A DNA stretch of 64,000 nucleotides from JAAFIP01 sp043766985 (GTDB lineage Bacteria; Pseudomonadota; Gammaproteobacteria; Burkholderiales; Burkholderiaceae_C), in the NCBI GenBank assembly GCA_043766985.1, contig JAYUHM010000260.1, positions 1 to 64,000 of the forward strand. The letters are read 5' to 3'. The notes below the pieces were generated by a model, which did no database searches, had not been told where the DNA came from, and saw only the letters and a program-made list of their open reading frames with translations. Both the position numbers and the translations under genes were made by a program. Shown here piece after piece: positions 34,016 to 42,213 of this stretch (position 1 is its first letter; the number at the start of each line of letters is the position of its first letter).

Positions 34016-34330
34016 ATGCTTACCGTTATCGAGACACCCATATTCCAAAGCTATGCGGCCAGTTTGTGGAGTCAATTTGAGCGAGAGGAGTTCATTGACT
34101 GGATAGCTTGCAACCCAGATGGAGGCGACGTCATTCCCGGTGCGGGCGGTTTGCGTAAAGTGCGCTGGGCACGCGCTGGTATGGGCAAGCGCGGCGGTGT
34201 GCGCGTGATTTATTTCAACCGCACTCTACAAGGCGAGGTTGTGTTGATCGTGGTGTACGCCAAAGCCAAGTTTGACAACCTGCCCACAGAAGTTTTGTTG
34301 CAATGGAAACAGGAGTTTGACCATGGATAA
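34016..34330 (+). CDS. RelE/ParE-family toxin
   Basis: The 104-residue protein has the compact RelE-like pattern: FEREEFIDWIACNPDGGDVIPGAGGLRKVRWARAGMGKRGGVRVIYF, then VLIVVYAKAKFDNLPTEVLLQW. This COG4737-like subgroup is annotated as mRNA-cleaving or gyrase-targeting toxins. It overlaps the next gene by 8 bp, giving toxin-then-antitoxin order. It faces away from the DUF1778/GNAT pair and shares its upstream palindrome. Confidence 0.87.
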   Translation: MLTVIETPIFQSYAASLWSQFEREEFIDWIACNPDGGDVIPGAGGLRKVRWARAGMGKRGGVRVIYFNRTLQGEVVLIVVYAKAKFDNLPTEVLLQWKQEFDHG

Positions 34331-34595
34331 AGAAACCGAAAAATTTGCAGCCGACGTGCTGGAGTCCATTCGCCAAATGAAGCGCGGCGAAGTTGCGCAG
34401 ATGCATACGCCAGAAGACATCGCTGCGCGCCGTGGCCGCCCTGTGGGTAGCGTGGCTGCGGTCACCAAATTACCGGTCAAGCTTAGGCTAGACCCTGACG
34501 TGCTTGCTGCTCTGCGTGCTACCGGACGGGGCTGGCAGACGCGGGTGAATGCGCTGCTGCGCGAGGCGGTGGGGAGTGGGCGGCTGGGGGCTTAA
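34323..34595 (+). CDS. Antitoxin with BrnA-like DNA-binding C-terminus
   Basis: The 90-residue protein starts at MDKETEKFAADVLESIRQMKRG inside the toxin gene's end. The C-terminal half (VKLRLDPDVLAALRATGRGWQTRVNALLREAV) is the ribbon-helix-helix sequence of BrnA-type antitoxins. Here it is paired with a RelE-like rather than a BrnT toxin. The N-terminal helices probably block the toxin. Confidence 0.85.
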   Translation: MDKETEKFAADVLESIRQMKRGEVAQMHTPEDIAARRGRPVGSVAAVTKLPVKLRLDPDVLAALRATGRGWQTRVNALLREAVGSGRLGA

Positions 34596-34774
34596 CAGAT
34601 TCATCTGTTGTCGTTCGAGCAGACCATGAAGAGTATCTTTTTCTTCAACTTTCGGAAACCAAGTGCTACGATACCCTTTAAGCAAGGTGCTAAAAAATCA
34701 AAATCAGTCAAAGTAAGCAGTGATGTTATTTATCAATAATTGCCTCAGACATACACTGCATAAAGGATGTATTC

Positions 34775-36628
34775 ATGCAACTGCAATCGTTCAGAATAAA
34801 AAATTTTCGTTCAATCATTGATACAAAATGGGTGAATTTTTCTACCGATAACGTTACCGCAATAGTTGGTCAAAATGAATCTGGCAAGACAGCGATTCTT
34901 GAAGCTCTGGCCAAAACCTTTTCATCTGAGGTGGTTGAGCTTGATGATGTTCGTCATGCCCAAACATTGCCGGAGGTTTGGATAGTTACGAAATACTCTT
35001 CGCAAGAAATATCCGAGGCTATTAAAGCAGTTTCGAATGCTGAGTGTCATAGCGCATTGGTTAAGTTTTATGCGCAAAATAATAATATCGTTCAATGGTA
35101 TTTCCCAACTACCGCTGACCCTATCGATGCAACAAAACTCGTTACCGAGTATCAGATAGTAGAACCTGATGCAGTAGCTTTTTTAAGCAATCTTTTAAAG
35201 AATAATGCAATTGAGAAATCATCGCATTTAACCGCAGAGGCTGAGTCAGTCTCATCAGAAAATTCACAAGTAACAGTTGATAAAGTCGTGTCAACTAATG
35301 AGAATTTCGGTGAATTAGCAAAAAAAGCGTATGTGGAGATACTGGATGCATTATTTGAATCGGCACCTACCATGGTGTTGTTTACCGAATCCTCCGGGTT
35401 ACTACCAAACAAGGTCGACATTACTGACGATTTCAAATTAGTGTCTGGCATCGGTTCGGTTGCCGCTAGAAATTTTCTAACTATCGCAGAAATTGATTTG
35501 AAGACGCTAGTTCAAAGCAATACGAGAGCTAGAGCAGCGATTTTAAAACTTGCCAATAAAAATTTTACCGACAATTTTCTCAAATTTTGGAGCCAACATA
35601 CGGGCAAGAAAAGTACGTTGGAGCTTGAATGTGCGATACATCATCACAGTGCCGAACATGAGAAATCTGGTAAGACATACTTGGAATTTTTGATCACGGA
35701 CAATGAAACACCTTTATACCCAAAACAACGCAGCCGAGGCACTAGATGGTTCATTTCTTTCTTTTTGCAACTTCGAGCATCTGAAGTTCAAAAGCGAAAC
35801 CGTTATTTTTTACTGGATGAACCAGGTGCAAATCTTCATGAAAAAGCTCAAGCTGATGTATTGAGGTTGATTGAAATTATCCGTGAATCAATAGGCGTAA
35901 TTTACTCTACGCATAGTCCTCATCTTATTAGTGAAAATTCAATTCATAGAATTTTGGCTGTTGAGCGTGATCCAGAAGATCCGATTCATCCGACGAGAGT
36001 TATTGGATCACATGCCTTGGGCGCGGCTTCCACCGATACGCTGAGTCCGATCCTGTCTACGATGGGCGTGGCACTTTCTAGGCAAACAGCTATCAAACAG
36101 AAAAACAATGTGATATTAGAAGAGCTAAGCAGCTACTATTATCTAAAAGCATTTTGGTTACTCACAAAATGCGATCAAGAGGTTAATCTCCTACCAGCTA
36201 CAGGGACTTCCAACGTAACTGTGTTTGCTCAACTCTTTTTGGGTTGGGGTTTAGATTTCATCATCGTTGTCGATGATGAGGGAAGCGGAAGAAGCGTGTA
36301 CAACAAGCTTAAACGGGACATGTTTTTGGATGATCAGACATGGGCTTCAAGAAGAATGCATAAGATTAGCCAATGCGAGGGGATTGAAGATATTTTTGAA
36401 ATGAGTGATTACAAAAAATATATTCTTGAAAATGCACAAACTACAATTAATCAATCCAATGCTAAATGGGCTAAAGCAAACGGTGCAGCAAAAGCAATCC
36501 ATGCACTCAAATTTCTTCAAAAATGCCAGCGTGAAGAATTGACATTAGAAACGTTGCACGCAGAGACAGTTTCAAAAATTACCTCGCTAGTCGATGCAGT
36601 TGCTAGCCGATTGCGCGATTATCAGTAG
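34775..36628 (+). CDS. OLD-family AAA ATPase with TOPRIM-like C-terminus, candidate anti-phage nuclease
   Basis: The 617-residue protein starts 8 bases after AAGGA. The ABC-type ATPase has Walker A IVGQNESGKTAILEALA (residues 31-47), a Q-loop-like region, Walker B RYFLLDEPGANLHEKAQADV and an H-loop VIYSTHSPHLISE. After residue 440 comes VILEELSSYYYLKAFWLL, NLLPATGTSNVTVFAQLFLGWGLDFIIVVDDEGSG, the TOPRIM layout of OLD nucleases. The usual Glu-Gly of the first TOPRIM motif reads Glu-Glu-Leu here, so activity may differ. The gene is plainly AT-richer than the flanking serC and tex genes, which suggests transfer. No UvrD partner follows, so it is not a complete Gabija system. Confidence 0.85.
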   Translation: MQLQSFRIKNFRSIIDTKWVNFSTDNVTAIVGQNESGKTAILEALAKTFSSEVVELDDVRHAQTLPEVWIVTKYSSQEISEAIKAVSNAECHSALVKFYAQNNNIVQWYFPTTADPIDATKLVTEYQIVEPDAVAFLSNLLKNNAIEKSSHLTAEAESVSSENSQVTVDKVVSTNENFGELAKKAYVEILDALFESAPTMVLFTESSGLLPNKVDITDDFKLVSGIGSVAARNFLTIAEIDLKTLVQSNTRARAAILKLANKNFTDNFLKFWSQHTGKKSTLELECAIHHHSAEHEKSGKTYLEFLITDNETPLYPKQRSRGTRWFISFFLQLRASEVQKRNRYFLLDEPGANLHEKAQADVLRLIEIIRESIGVIYSTHSPHLISENSIHRILAVERDPEDPIHPTRVIGSHALGAASTDTLSPILSTMGVALSRQTAIKQKNNVILEELSSYYYLKAFWLLTKCDQEVNLLPATGTSNVTVFAQLFLGWGLDFIIVVDDEGSGRSVYNKLKRDMFLDDQTWASRRMHKISQCEGIEDIFEMSDYKKYILENAQTTINQSNAKWAKANGAAKAIHALKFLQKCQREELTLETLHAETVSKITSLVDAVASRLRDYQ

Positions 36629-36656
36629 TAAATCTTAGACTGATAATAAATACTAT

Positions 36657-39095
36657 CTACTTGCGTAACCCCTGCAACTTAGCAAACGCCCCGCCCATCG
36701 CTGTCTCTTGCGGCGCGCGCTGCGGCGTGGTGAAGTCACCCCGCCCAGTGCCCTGTCCTCTAGCCGATTCAAACCGGTTCTCCCTTGGCCCGTCTTTGCG
36801 CGCAGGCGCGGCATCCAGTTTCATCGACAGCGCAATGCGTTTGCGCGCTACATCTACTTCCATCACTTTGACTTTGACGATCTGGCCGGTTTTGACGACC
36901 TCGCGGGCGTCGGTGGTGAACTTGTGGCTGAGCTGGCTGACGTGGACCAGGCCGTCTTGGTGGACGCCCAGGTCTACGAAGGCGCCGAAGGCGGCTACGT
37001 TGCTGACGGTGCCTTCCAGGATCATGCCTTCGCGCAGGTCGCGGATGTCTTCTACGCCGTCGTTGAAACGGGCTACCTGGAAGTCGGGTCGGGGGTCGCG
37101 GCTGGGTTTTTCCAGTTCGGCCAGGATGTCTTTGACGGTGATGATGCCGAATTTTTCATTGGCGAATTGTTCGGGTTTGACGGACTTTAAAACATCGCTG
37201 CGGCCCATCACTTCGCTGATGGGTCGGCTGACGGTGGCGAGCAGTTTCTCAATGACCGGGTAGGTTTCAGGGTGCACTCCGGTGGTGTCCAGCGGGTTGT
37301 CGCCGCCGCTGATGCGCAAAAAGCCGGCGCATTGCTCGAAGGTTTTGGCGCCCAGGCCGCTGACTTCCAGCAACTGTTGGCGGTTTTTGAACGCGCCGTG
37401 GGCTTCGCGCCAGCGCACTACGGATTTGGCTACCGTGCCGCTGAGGCCCGAGACGCGGCCTAGCAAGGGCGCGCTGGCGGTGTTCAGATCTACGCCTACT
37501 GCGTTGACGCAATCTTCTACCACCGCGTCCAGGCTGCGGGCTAAATCACTCTGCGACACATCGTGCTGGTACTGCCCTACGCCGATGGATTTGGGGTCGA
37601 TTTTGACCAGTTCGGCCAGCGGGTCTTGCAGGCGGCGGGCGATGCTGGCTGCGCCGCGCAGGCTGACGTCTACGTCGGGCATTTCGTTACTGGCGTATTC
37701 GCTGGCGCTGTAGACCGACGCGCCGGCTTCGCTGACGACGACTTTTTGCATACCTTCGTGGCGTTTCATCAGGTCGGCGGCCAGCTTGTCGGTCTCGCGG
37801 CTGGCAGTGCCGTTGCCAATGGCGATCAGTTGCACGCCGTGTTTTTGCGCCAGCTGGCCCAGGGTGTGCAAGGAACCGTCCCAGTCTTTGCGCGGCTCGT
37901 GCGGGTACACGGTAGCTATGTCCAGCAGCTTGCCGGTGGCGTCCACCACGGCCACCTTCACGCCGGTGCGGATGCCGGGGTCCAGGCCCATCACCACCTT
38001 GGGGCCTGCGGGGGCGGCTAGCAGCAGGTCGCGCAGGTTGTCGCCAAAGACTTTGATGGCGACTTTTTCGGCGTCTTCGCGCAGGCGGGCAAACAGGTCG
38101 CGCTCTAGGCTCATGCTGAGCTTGACCTTCCATGCCCAGGCTACGCATTTGCGGATCAGGTCGTCCGCCGGGCGGGCGCTGTGGTGCCAGCCCAGATGCA
38201 GGGCGATGCGGGCTTCGGCCAAGGAGACGGTGGCGCCTGGTCGGGTGGCGCTGGTTGACGCCTTTGCGGGCGCTGTGGCGGGCTCGGCGCGAGCACAAGG
38301 TCCAGCGCCTGCCGCTACATTATTGCTAGCAGCTTGTGCTATATCCTGTTGGGGCAGCGCCAGTTTTGCTTCCAAAAACTCCAGCCCACGGCCCCGGAAG
38401 ACGGCCAGCGCGCGGTGCGATGGCACGCGGTTGATGGGTTCGTCGTAGTCAAAGTAGTCGCGAAACTTGGCGACGTCTACGTTGTTTTGATCTTTACTCT
38501 CAACGCGCTTGCTGCTAAACAGCCCCTCGGCCCACAGCCATTCACGCAGGCCCTGCACCAGGGGCGCGTCTTCGGCCCAGCGTTCGCTCAATATGTCGCG
38601 CACGCCGTCCAGCACGGCGGGTACGGTGGTGAAGTCGGTGCCGTCTTCGTGCTTTTCAGCTTTCACAAAGGCTAATGCCTCGTCTGCCGGAACCAGTAAA
38701 GGGTTGGCAAACAGCTTGTCCGCCAGCGGCTCTATACCTGCCTCGCGGGCTATTTGGCCCTTGGTGCGGCGCTTTTGCTTATAAGGCAGGTACAGGTCTT
38801 CCAGCTCTTGCTTGGTGGGCGCAGCCTCGATGGCGGCGCGCAGCTCTGGCGTCAGTTTGCCTTGCCCATCAATGCTCTCCAGCACGGTCTCACGCCTGTC
38901 GGCCAGCTCGCGCAGGTAGCCCAGGCGAAAGTCCAGCTCGCGCAGTTGAATGTCGTCCAGCCCGCCCGTGGACTCTTTGCGGTAACGGGCCACAAAGGGC
39001 ACCGTGGCCCCGCCGTCCAGCAGGTCTACGGCGGCTTTGACCTGCTCTACCCTGACCTTGATCTCGTTGGCTATTTGCGCGATGATTTTTTGCAT
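36657..39095 (-). CDS. tex: Tex-family RNA-binding transcription accessory protein
   Basis: The 812-residue product starts at MQKIIAQIANEIKVRVEQV; upstream in-frame codons are not conserved. The order is an N-terminal helical domain (VPFVARYRKESTGGLDDIQLRELD), a YqgF nuclease-like domain (VVMGLDPGIRTGVKVAVVDATGKLLD), helix-hairpin-helix repeats (VNAVGVDLNTASAPLLGRVSGL) and a C-terminal S1 domain (LEGTVSNVAAFGAFVDLGVHQDGLVHVSQLS). An R1 repeat (38315-38356) encodes PQQDIAQAASN in an Ala/Pro-rich linker of about 45 residues before VSLAEARIALHLGWHHSARP. The linker is longer than expected for Tex. Confidence 0.92.
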   Translation of the reverse strand: MQKIIAQIANEIKVRVEQVKAAVDLLDGGATVPFVARYRKESTGGLDDIQLRELDFRLGYLRELADRRETVLESIDGQGKLTPELRAAIEAAPTKQELEDLYLPYKQKRRTKGQIAREAGIEPLADKLFANPLLVPADEALAFVKAEKHEDGTDFTTVPAVLDGVRDILSERWAEDAPLVQGLREWLWAEGLFSSKRVESKDQNNVDVAKFRDYFDYDEPINRVPSHRALAVFRGRGLEFLEAKLALPQQDIAQAASNNVAAGAGPCARAEPATAPAKASTSATRPGATVSLAEARIALHLGWHHSARPADDLIRKCVAWAWKVKLSMSLERDLFARLREDAEKVAIKVFGDNLRDLLLAAPAGPKVVMGLDPGIRTGVKVAVVDATGKLLDIATVYPHEPRKDWDGSLHTLGQLAQKHGVQLIAIGNGTASRETDKLAADLMKRHEGMQKVVVSEAGASVYSASEYASNEMPDVDVSLRGAASIARRLQDPLAELVKIDPKSIGVGQYQHDVSQSDLARSLDAVVEDCVNAVGVDLNTASAPLLGRVSGLSGTVAKSVVRWREAHGAFKNRQQLLEVSGLGAKTFEQCAGFLRISGGDNPLDTTGVHPETYPVIEKLLATVSRPISEVMGRSDVLKSVKPEQFANEKFGIITVKDILAELEKPSRDPRPDFQVARFNDGVEDIRDLREGMILEGTVSNVAAFGAFVDLGVHQDGLVHVSQLSHKFTTDAREVVKTGQIVKVKVMEVDVARKRIALSMKLDAAPARKDGPRENRFESARGQGTGRGDFTTPQRAPQETAMGGAFAKLQGLRK
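38315..38356 (-). repeat. R1 repeat embedded in tex
   Basis: Plus strand: CTACATTATTGCTAGCAGC, then TTGTGCTATATCC and TGTTGGGG. Read in the tex direction it gives P-Q-Q-D-I-A-Q-A-A; the consensus TAG is CAG here, the same change as in the NRDE copy. Confidence 0.75.
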
Positions 39096-39232
39096 TTGAA
39101 AAACTACCCTTCCAGTCCGTAAGCGCGCGAGTTTGCCACAAGCGCCGGGGCACCATTGCGGGTGCTTTGGGCACATATGGTAAGAAAACTGCCAGGCGGC
39201 AGACCAAGCCGTATCCCGCTTGAAAGGTACCC

Positions 39233-39961
39233 ATGACAATCACTACAAAATCAATAGCAGCTTGTGCTATGCTCTGTTGGGCTGCAGCCAGTTTTGCTGC
39301 CCAAAACACCTGCTCGGCGCAGTCTGCGGCCACCCTCACCCCCGTGATCGAGCTGTACATCTCTGAAGGCTGCAGCTCGTGCCCACCGGCAGACCAGTGG
39401 GTTAGCACCCTGAAAGGCACCAACGCCAGGGGCCAGGTGGTGGCGCAGGCTTTTCATGTTAACTACTGGGACTACATTGGCTGGACCGACCGTTTTGCCG
39501 CCCCCGCCTACACCACCCGCCAGCGCCAAATATCCGCTGCCAACAAGCTGGACGGCATTTACACCCCGCAGTTGGTCAAAAACGGCCAAACTACGCGCGG
39601 GTTTGAGAGCAATATCAGCAGCACTGGCCCTGCCAAAGCCGACATCAAGCTGAACCAACTTGCCGCAGAGAGCTTTGAAGCCGCCATCACCCCCACCGAC
39701 CCGCAAGCCGCTTGGACGGCCTACTTTACCGTCACCGAGCACGGCCACGTCAGCCGCGTAACCGCTGGCGAGAACAAAGGCGAAACCTTGGCGCATGACT
39801 TTGTGGTGCGCCAATATGTGCAGTTGGGCAATTACACGGGCGCGCAAAAGCTCAAGCTCAGCACCCTGCCTGCAAACGATAAAAACCCACGGCAGATCAA
39901 TCTGGTGGTGACGGACAGCAAAACCGGCAAACCGCTACAAGCCCTAAGCGCAGGCTGCTAG
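39233..39961 (+). CDS. Exported DUF1223 (thioredoxin-fold) protein
   Basis: The 242-residue protein has a signal peptide (KSIAACAMLCWAAASFAAQN) and then the DUF1223 start VIELYISEGCSSCPPADQWVS, a thioredoxin-like C-x-x-C. Later landmarks are AFHVNYWDYIGWTDRFA and GIYTPQLVKNGQ. The biochemical role of the family is not established; a periplasmic thiol function is plausible. The signal peptide core (residues 5-17) is encoded by an R1 repeat (39243-39283). It is divergent from tex with 137 bp between. Confidence 0.87.
   Translation: MTITTKSIAACAMLCWAAASFAAQNTCSAQSAATLTPVIELYISEGCSSCPPADQWVSTLKGTNARGQVVAQAFHVNYWDYIGWTDRFAAPAYTTRQRQISAANKLDGIYTPQLVKNGQTTRGFESNISSTGPAKADIKLNQLAAESFEAAITPTDPQAAWTAYFTVTEHGHVSRVTAGENKGETLAHDFVVRQYVQLGNYTGAQKLKLSTLPANDKNPRQINLVVTDSKTGKPLQALSAGC
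39243..39283 (-). repeat. R1 repeat forming the signal peptide of the DUF1223 gene
   Basis: CTACAAAATCAATAGCAGC, then TTGTGCTATGC and TCTGTTGGGCT. The host frame reads S-I-A-A-C-A-M-L-C-W-A, hydrophobic and right behind the start codon. Confidence 0.85.
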
Positions 39962-40233
39962 GCCAACGCCATGACCACTAGCTACAGATAGCTGCAGACT
40001 TCTGCAGCGCTGCCACCGTAGCGTCATTTACCCTCAGGAAAACACTGGTTAATCGCCTATGCGTTAGCCGCATACAACCAAGGAATATGGCTTGGAGCTG
40101 ATTTTTGAGCTGCTGGGACAGATTGCGGACGAGGCCAGCCAGCCGTAGGCAAAATGCTGTTCGCCTAAGCAAATTCCGTTCGTAAGCATGGGGGTCGGAT
40201 GCTGGAGTTTGTGCACCAGGGTTTGTGTAAGCC

Positions 40234-40332
40234 CTGGCCGGCGGTGCATTCAGCGTAGCGGCATAAAGTGGGAGTAGGCAGCCATAAGCCGCCAGGGAAG
40301 ACAGCCGCGTAGCTGAATGCACCGCCGGCCAG
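40234..40332. repeat. Inverted repeat with perfect 21-bp arms
   Basis: CTGGCCGGCGGTGCATTCAGC at 40234-40254 in short form: arms share the core GGCCGGCGGTGCATTC and pair exactly with 40312-40332, around a 57-bp loop. The 579 bp between DUF1223 and the CAP gene hold this element. Short open frames across it on both strands are palindrome by-products. A hydrophobic frame at about 40424-40560 could be a transporter fragment, but I cannot identify it. Confidence 0.7.
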
Positions 40333-40540
40333 CTCCCGTACAAGACAAAAAACACAAGCCAAGCTCAGCGTAAACGGGCACTAGCGTCTCATCAATGTAG
40401 CAAAGATCAATAAGTAAACAGCATTGGCCGTAGGCTTTGACCGCTTTATGTGCGCCTACTCCTTCGCACTAGCTATGGCGGTGATCGGTAACGCCTACGC
40501 AACGTCACTTGGGATTGCAGCCGCGATGCTTGTGGGGCTG

Positions 40541-41131
40541 CTAGCGGGGGCTGGCCATGTCCATCGTCCAATACGGCGTGGATTTGGCGTTGAGCACGCA
40601 GCCCACCGCCATTTGGGTAAAGTCACCGCTCATGATGCCTTGGCAGTGCCCTGGGCTGCTTAGCCAAGCGGTCATCACACTGGCAATGCCTACTTGACCC
40701 GCAGCTATGTTTTCTCCGGCAGCGCCATGCTTATAGCCAGCATTGTCCATGCGCTGAAATGGATTTACGCCTTCAGGCGTGTCGTGGGCAAAATAGTTGC
40801 GCTCTGCCATGTCTTGCGAATGTTCAGCCGCCACGGCAAACAAGGTGTCGTTCCATGCCACAGCGGCTACCGCTGGTGAAGCCACGCTGCCGCAAGAACG
40901 GGCTTTAGCGCGTGCATCGTTGATAGCACGCAGCATGTCGACCTGAAAATTGGCAATGTTGCAGCTATTGGCGGCTGTAATAGCGCTGTTTTGGGTAGTG
41001 GTGCCAGTGTCGCCGGCAGCCGCAGGGCCGCTAGATGAGCTTGGTGCTGGCGCTACCGATCCGCCATCACCCCCGCCGCAAGCTGCCAGCGCAGCAGTCA
41101 ATGGGAGATAACTGAGAAGTTGAAATTTCAT
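40541..41131 (-). CDS. CAP/SCP-domain lipoprotein
   Basis: The 196-residue product begins with a lipoprotein signal (LPLTAALAACGGGDGG; lipobox L-A-A-C) and a Ser/Ala/Pro/Thr linker. The CAP domain follows: MLRAINDARAKARSCG, AAEHSQDMAERNYFAHDTPEG, AGYKHGAAGENIAAG and WLSSPGHCQGIMSGDFTQMAVG. The His/Glu/Glu/His constellation of the CAP cavity is present. Bacterial CAP proteins are secreted or outer-membrane proteins whose activity is largely unknown. Confidence 0.9.
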   Translation of the reverse strand: MKFQLLSYLPLTAALAACGGGDGGSVAPAPSSSSGPAAAGDTGTTTQNSAITAANSCNIANFQVDMLRAINDARAKARSCGSVASPAVAAVAWNDTLFAVAAEHSQDMAERNYFAHDTPEGVNPFQRMDNAGYKHGAAGENIAAGQVGIASVMTAWLSSPGHCQGIMSGDFTQMAVGCVLNAKSTPYWTMDMASPR

Positions 41132-41312
41132 AGTTTGAATAAAAGCTAAAAACTAAAAATCCAGTTTAGCCTCAAGGATTGGATATAAAGTGCGCTTTGA
41201 GACCAGCTTTACCCACCGTTACCGATGTCACCCAGACTGTGGTGCTGTGGCATAAAAGTAGGAATTTGCTACTTGATAAAACTAACTGCCGGTTCTACTC
41301 AAGTGATTCAAA

Positions 41313-41357
41313 CTACTATCAAAACAGGAGCTGCTTGTGCTATATTCCATTGGGCTA
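41313..41357 (-). repeat. R1 repeat (intergenic copy)
   Basis: CTACTATCAAAACAGGAGC, then TGCTTGTGCTATATTCC and ATTGGGCTA. It lies in the 362 bp between the CAP gene start and the Crp/Fnr gene start, both of which read outward. I see nothing else in that stretch. Confidence 0.8.
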
Positions 41358-41493
41358 ATGCATTAAACGGTCTATCAAAACGCACAAAAATAGCTTTCGC
41401 CACTGTTTCAGACACGCAAGTGACAACCCCTAGGCCCACCCCTCGTCCCAAGCGCGACAATGGTGGCTATTTCAGTCACCGAAAAGACTCCCC

Positions 41494-42213
41494 ATGGACG
41501 AACCTATTCTTACCATTGAAGAACGCGAGGCGATCAATTCCGGTCGCTGGTTTTCAACCCTTACACCCAGCCTGCGGCACGATATTCTGCGATGTACTTA
41601 CGTCAAACGTTACAAAGACGGCGAGCTGATCTGCGCGCGTGGCGACACGCCCGACGAGTGGATAGCCTGTGCGCGCGGCGCGGCGCGGGTAAGCAGCACC
41701 TCGGTGTCAGGCAAGCTGGTCACCTTTGCCTACCTGGAGCCGGGCATCTGGTTTGGCGACGTGGCCATGTTCGACGGCGACCGGCGCACACACGACGTGT
41801 ATGCCCATGGGGACACCACGATGGTGTGCGTGGCGCGGGCCGATTTCCGCAAAATTTTGGCAGCCCACGTGGAACTGTACGAAGCCCTCATGCGCTTGCA
41901 GGCGCGGCGCATTCGCCAGTTGTTTGGCTTGGTGGAAGACCTCAACACCCTGCCCCTGCGCTCGCGTTTGGCCAAGCAGTTACTGCATTTGGTGCGCAGC
42001 TACGGTGTGGCCAGCCTGTCCAACGACAAAGAGATGCGCATTGGTCTGCACTTGGCGCAAGAAGAATTGGCGCAGTTGCTAGGTGCATCGCGCCAGCGCG
42101 TCAACCAAGAGCTCAAGGCTATGGAGCGCGAGGAGATTATTCGCGTAGAGCCGGGTGGCTTGGTAGTGCGCAACCGGGACGCACTCATGAAGATCGGCGA
42201 ATCGGATGAGTAA
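41494..42213 (+). CDS. Crp/Fnr-family transcriptional regulator
   Basis: The 239-residue protein has a cNMP-binding-like barrel (DGELICARGDTPDEWIACARGAARVS; LEPGIWFGDVAMFDGDRRTHDV), a dimer helix (LYEALMRLQARRIRQLFGL) and a C-terminal winged helix (GLHLAQEELAQLLGASRQRVNQELKAMERE). The N-terminal Fnr cysteines are absent, so it does not sense oxygen through an Fe-S cluster. Its stop overlaps the start of the phosphotransferase gene, so it probably belongs to and controls the acyl-CoA operon that follows. Confidence 0.9.
   Translation: MDEPILTIEEREAINSGRWFSTLTPSLRHDILRCTYVKRYKDGELICARGDTPDEWIACARGAARVSSTSVSGKLVTFAYLEPGIWFGDVAMFDGDRRTHDVYAHGDTTMVCVARADFRKILAAHVELYEALMRLQARRIRQLFGLVEDLNTLPLRSRLAKQLLHLVRSYGVASLSNDKEMRIGLHLAQEELAQLLGASRQRVNQELKAMEREEIIRVEPGGLVVRNRDALMKIGESDE

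Noticed and set aside
34775..36628. Gabija defence system
   Set aside because: The OLD-family gene is followed by tex on the opposite strand; there is no UvrD-like helicase partner.
39978..40355. Possible 125-residue protein downstream of the DUF1223 gene
   Set aside because: The frame runs through the 21-bp inverted-repeat element and shows no domain-like pattern; it is more likely a by-product of the repeat.
40424..40663. Hydrophobic frame ending inside the CAP gene
   Set aside because: The first 40 residues look membrane-like and could be a transporter relic, but the rest is antisense to the CAP gene and I cannot identify a family.
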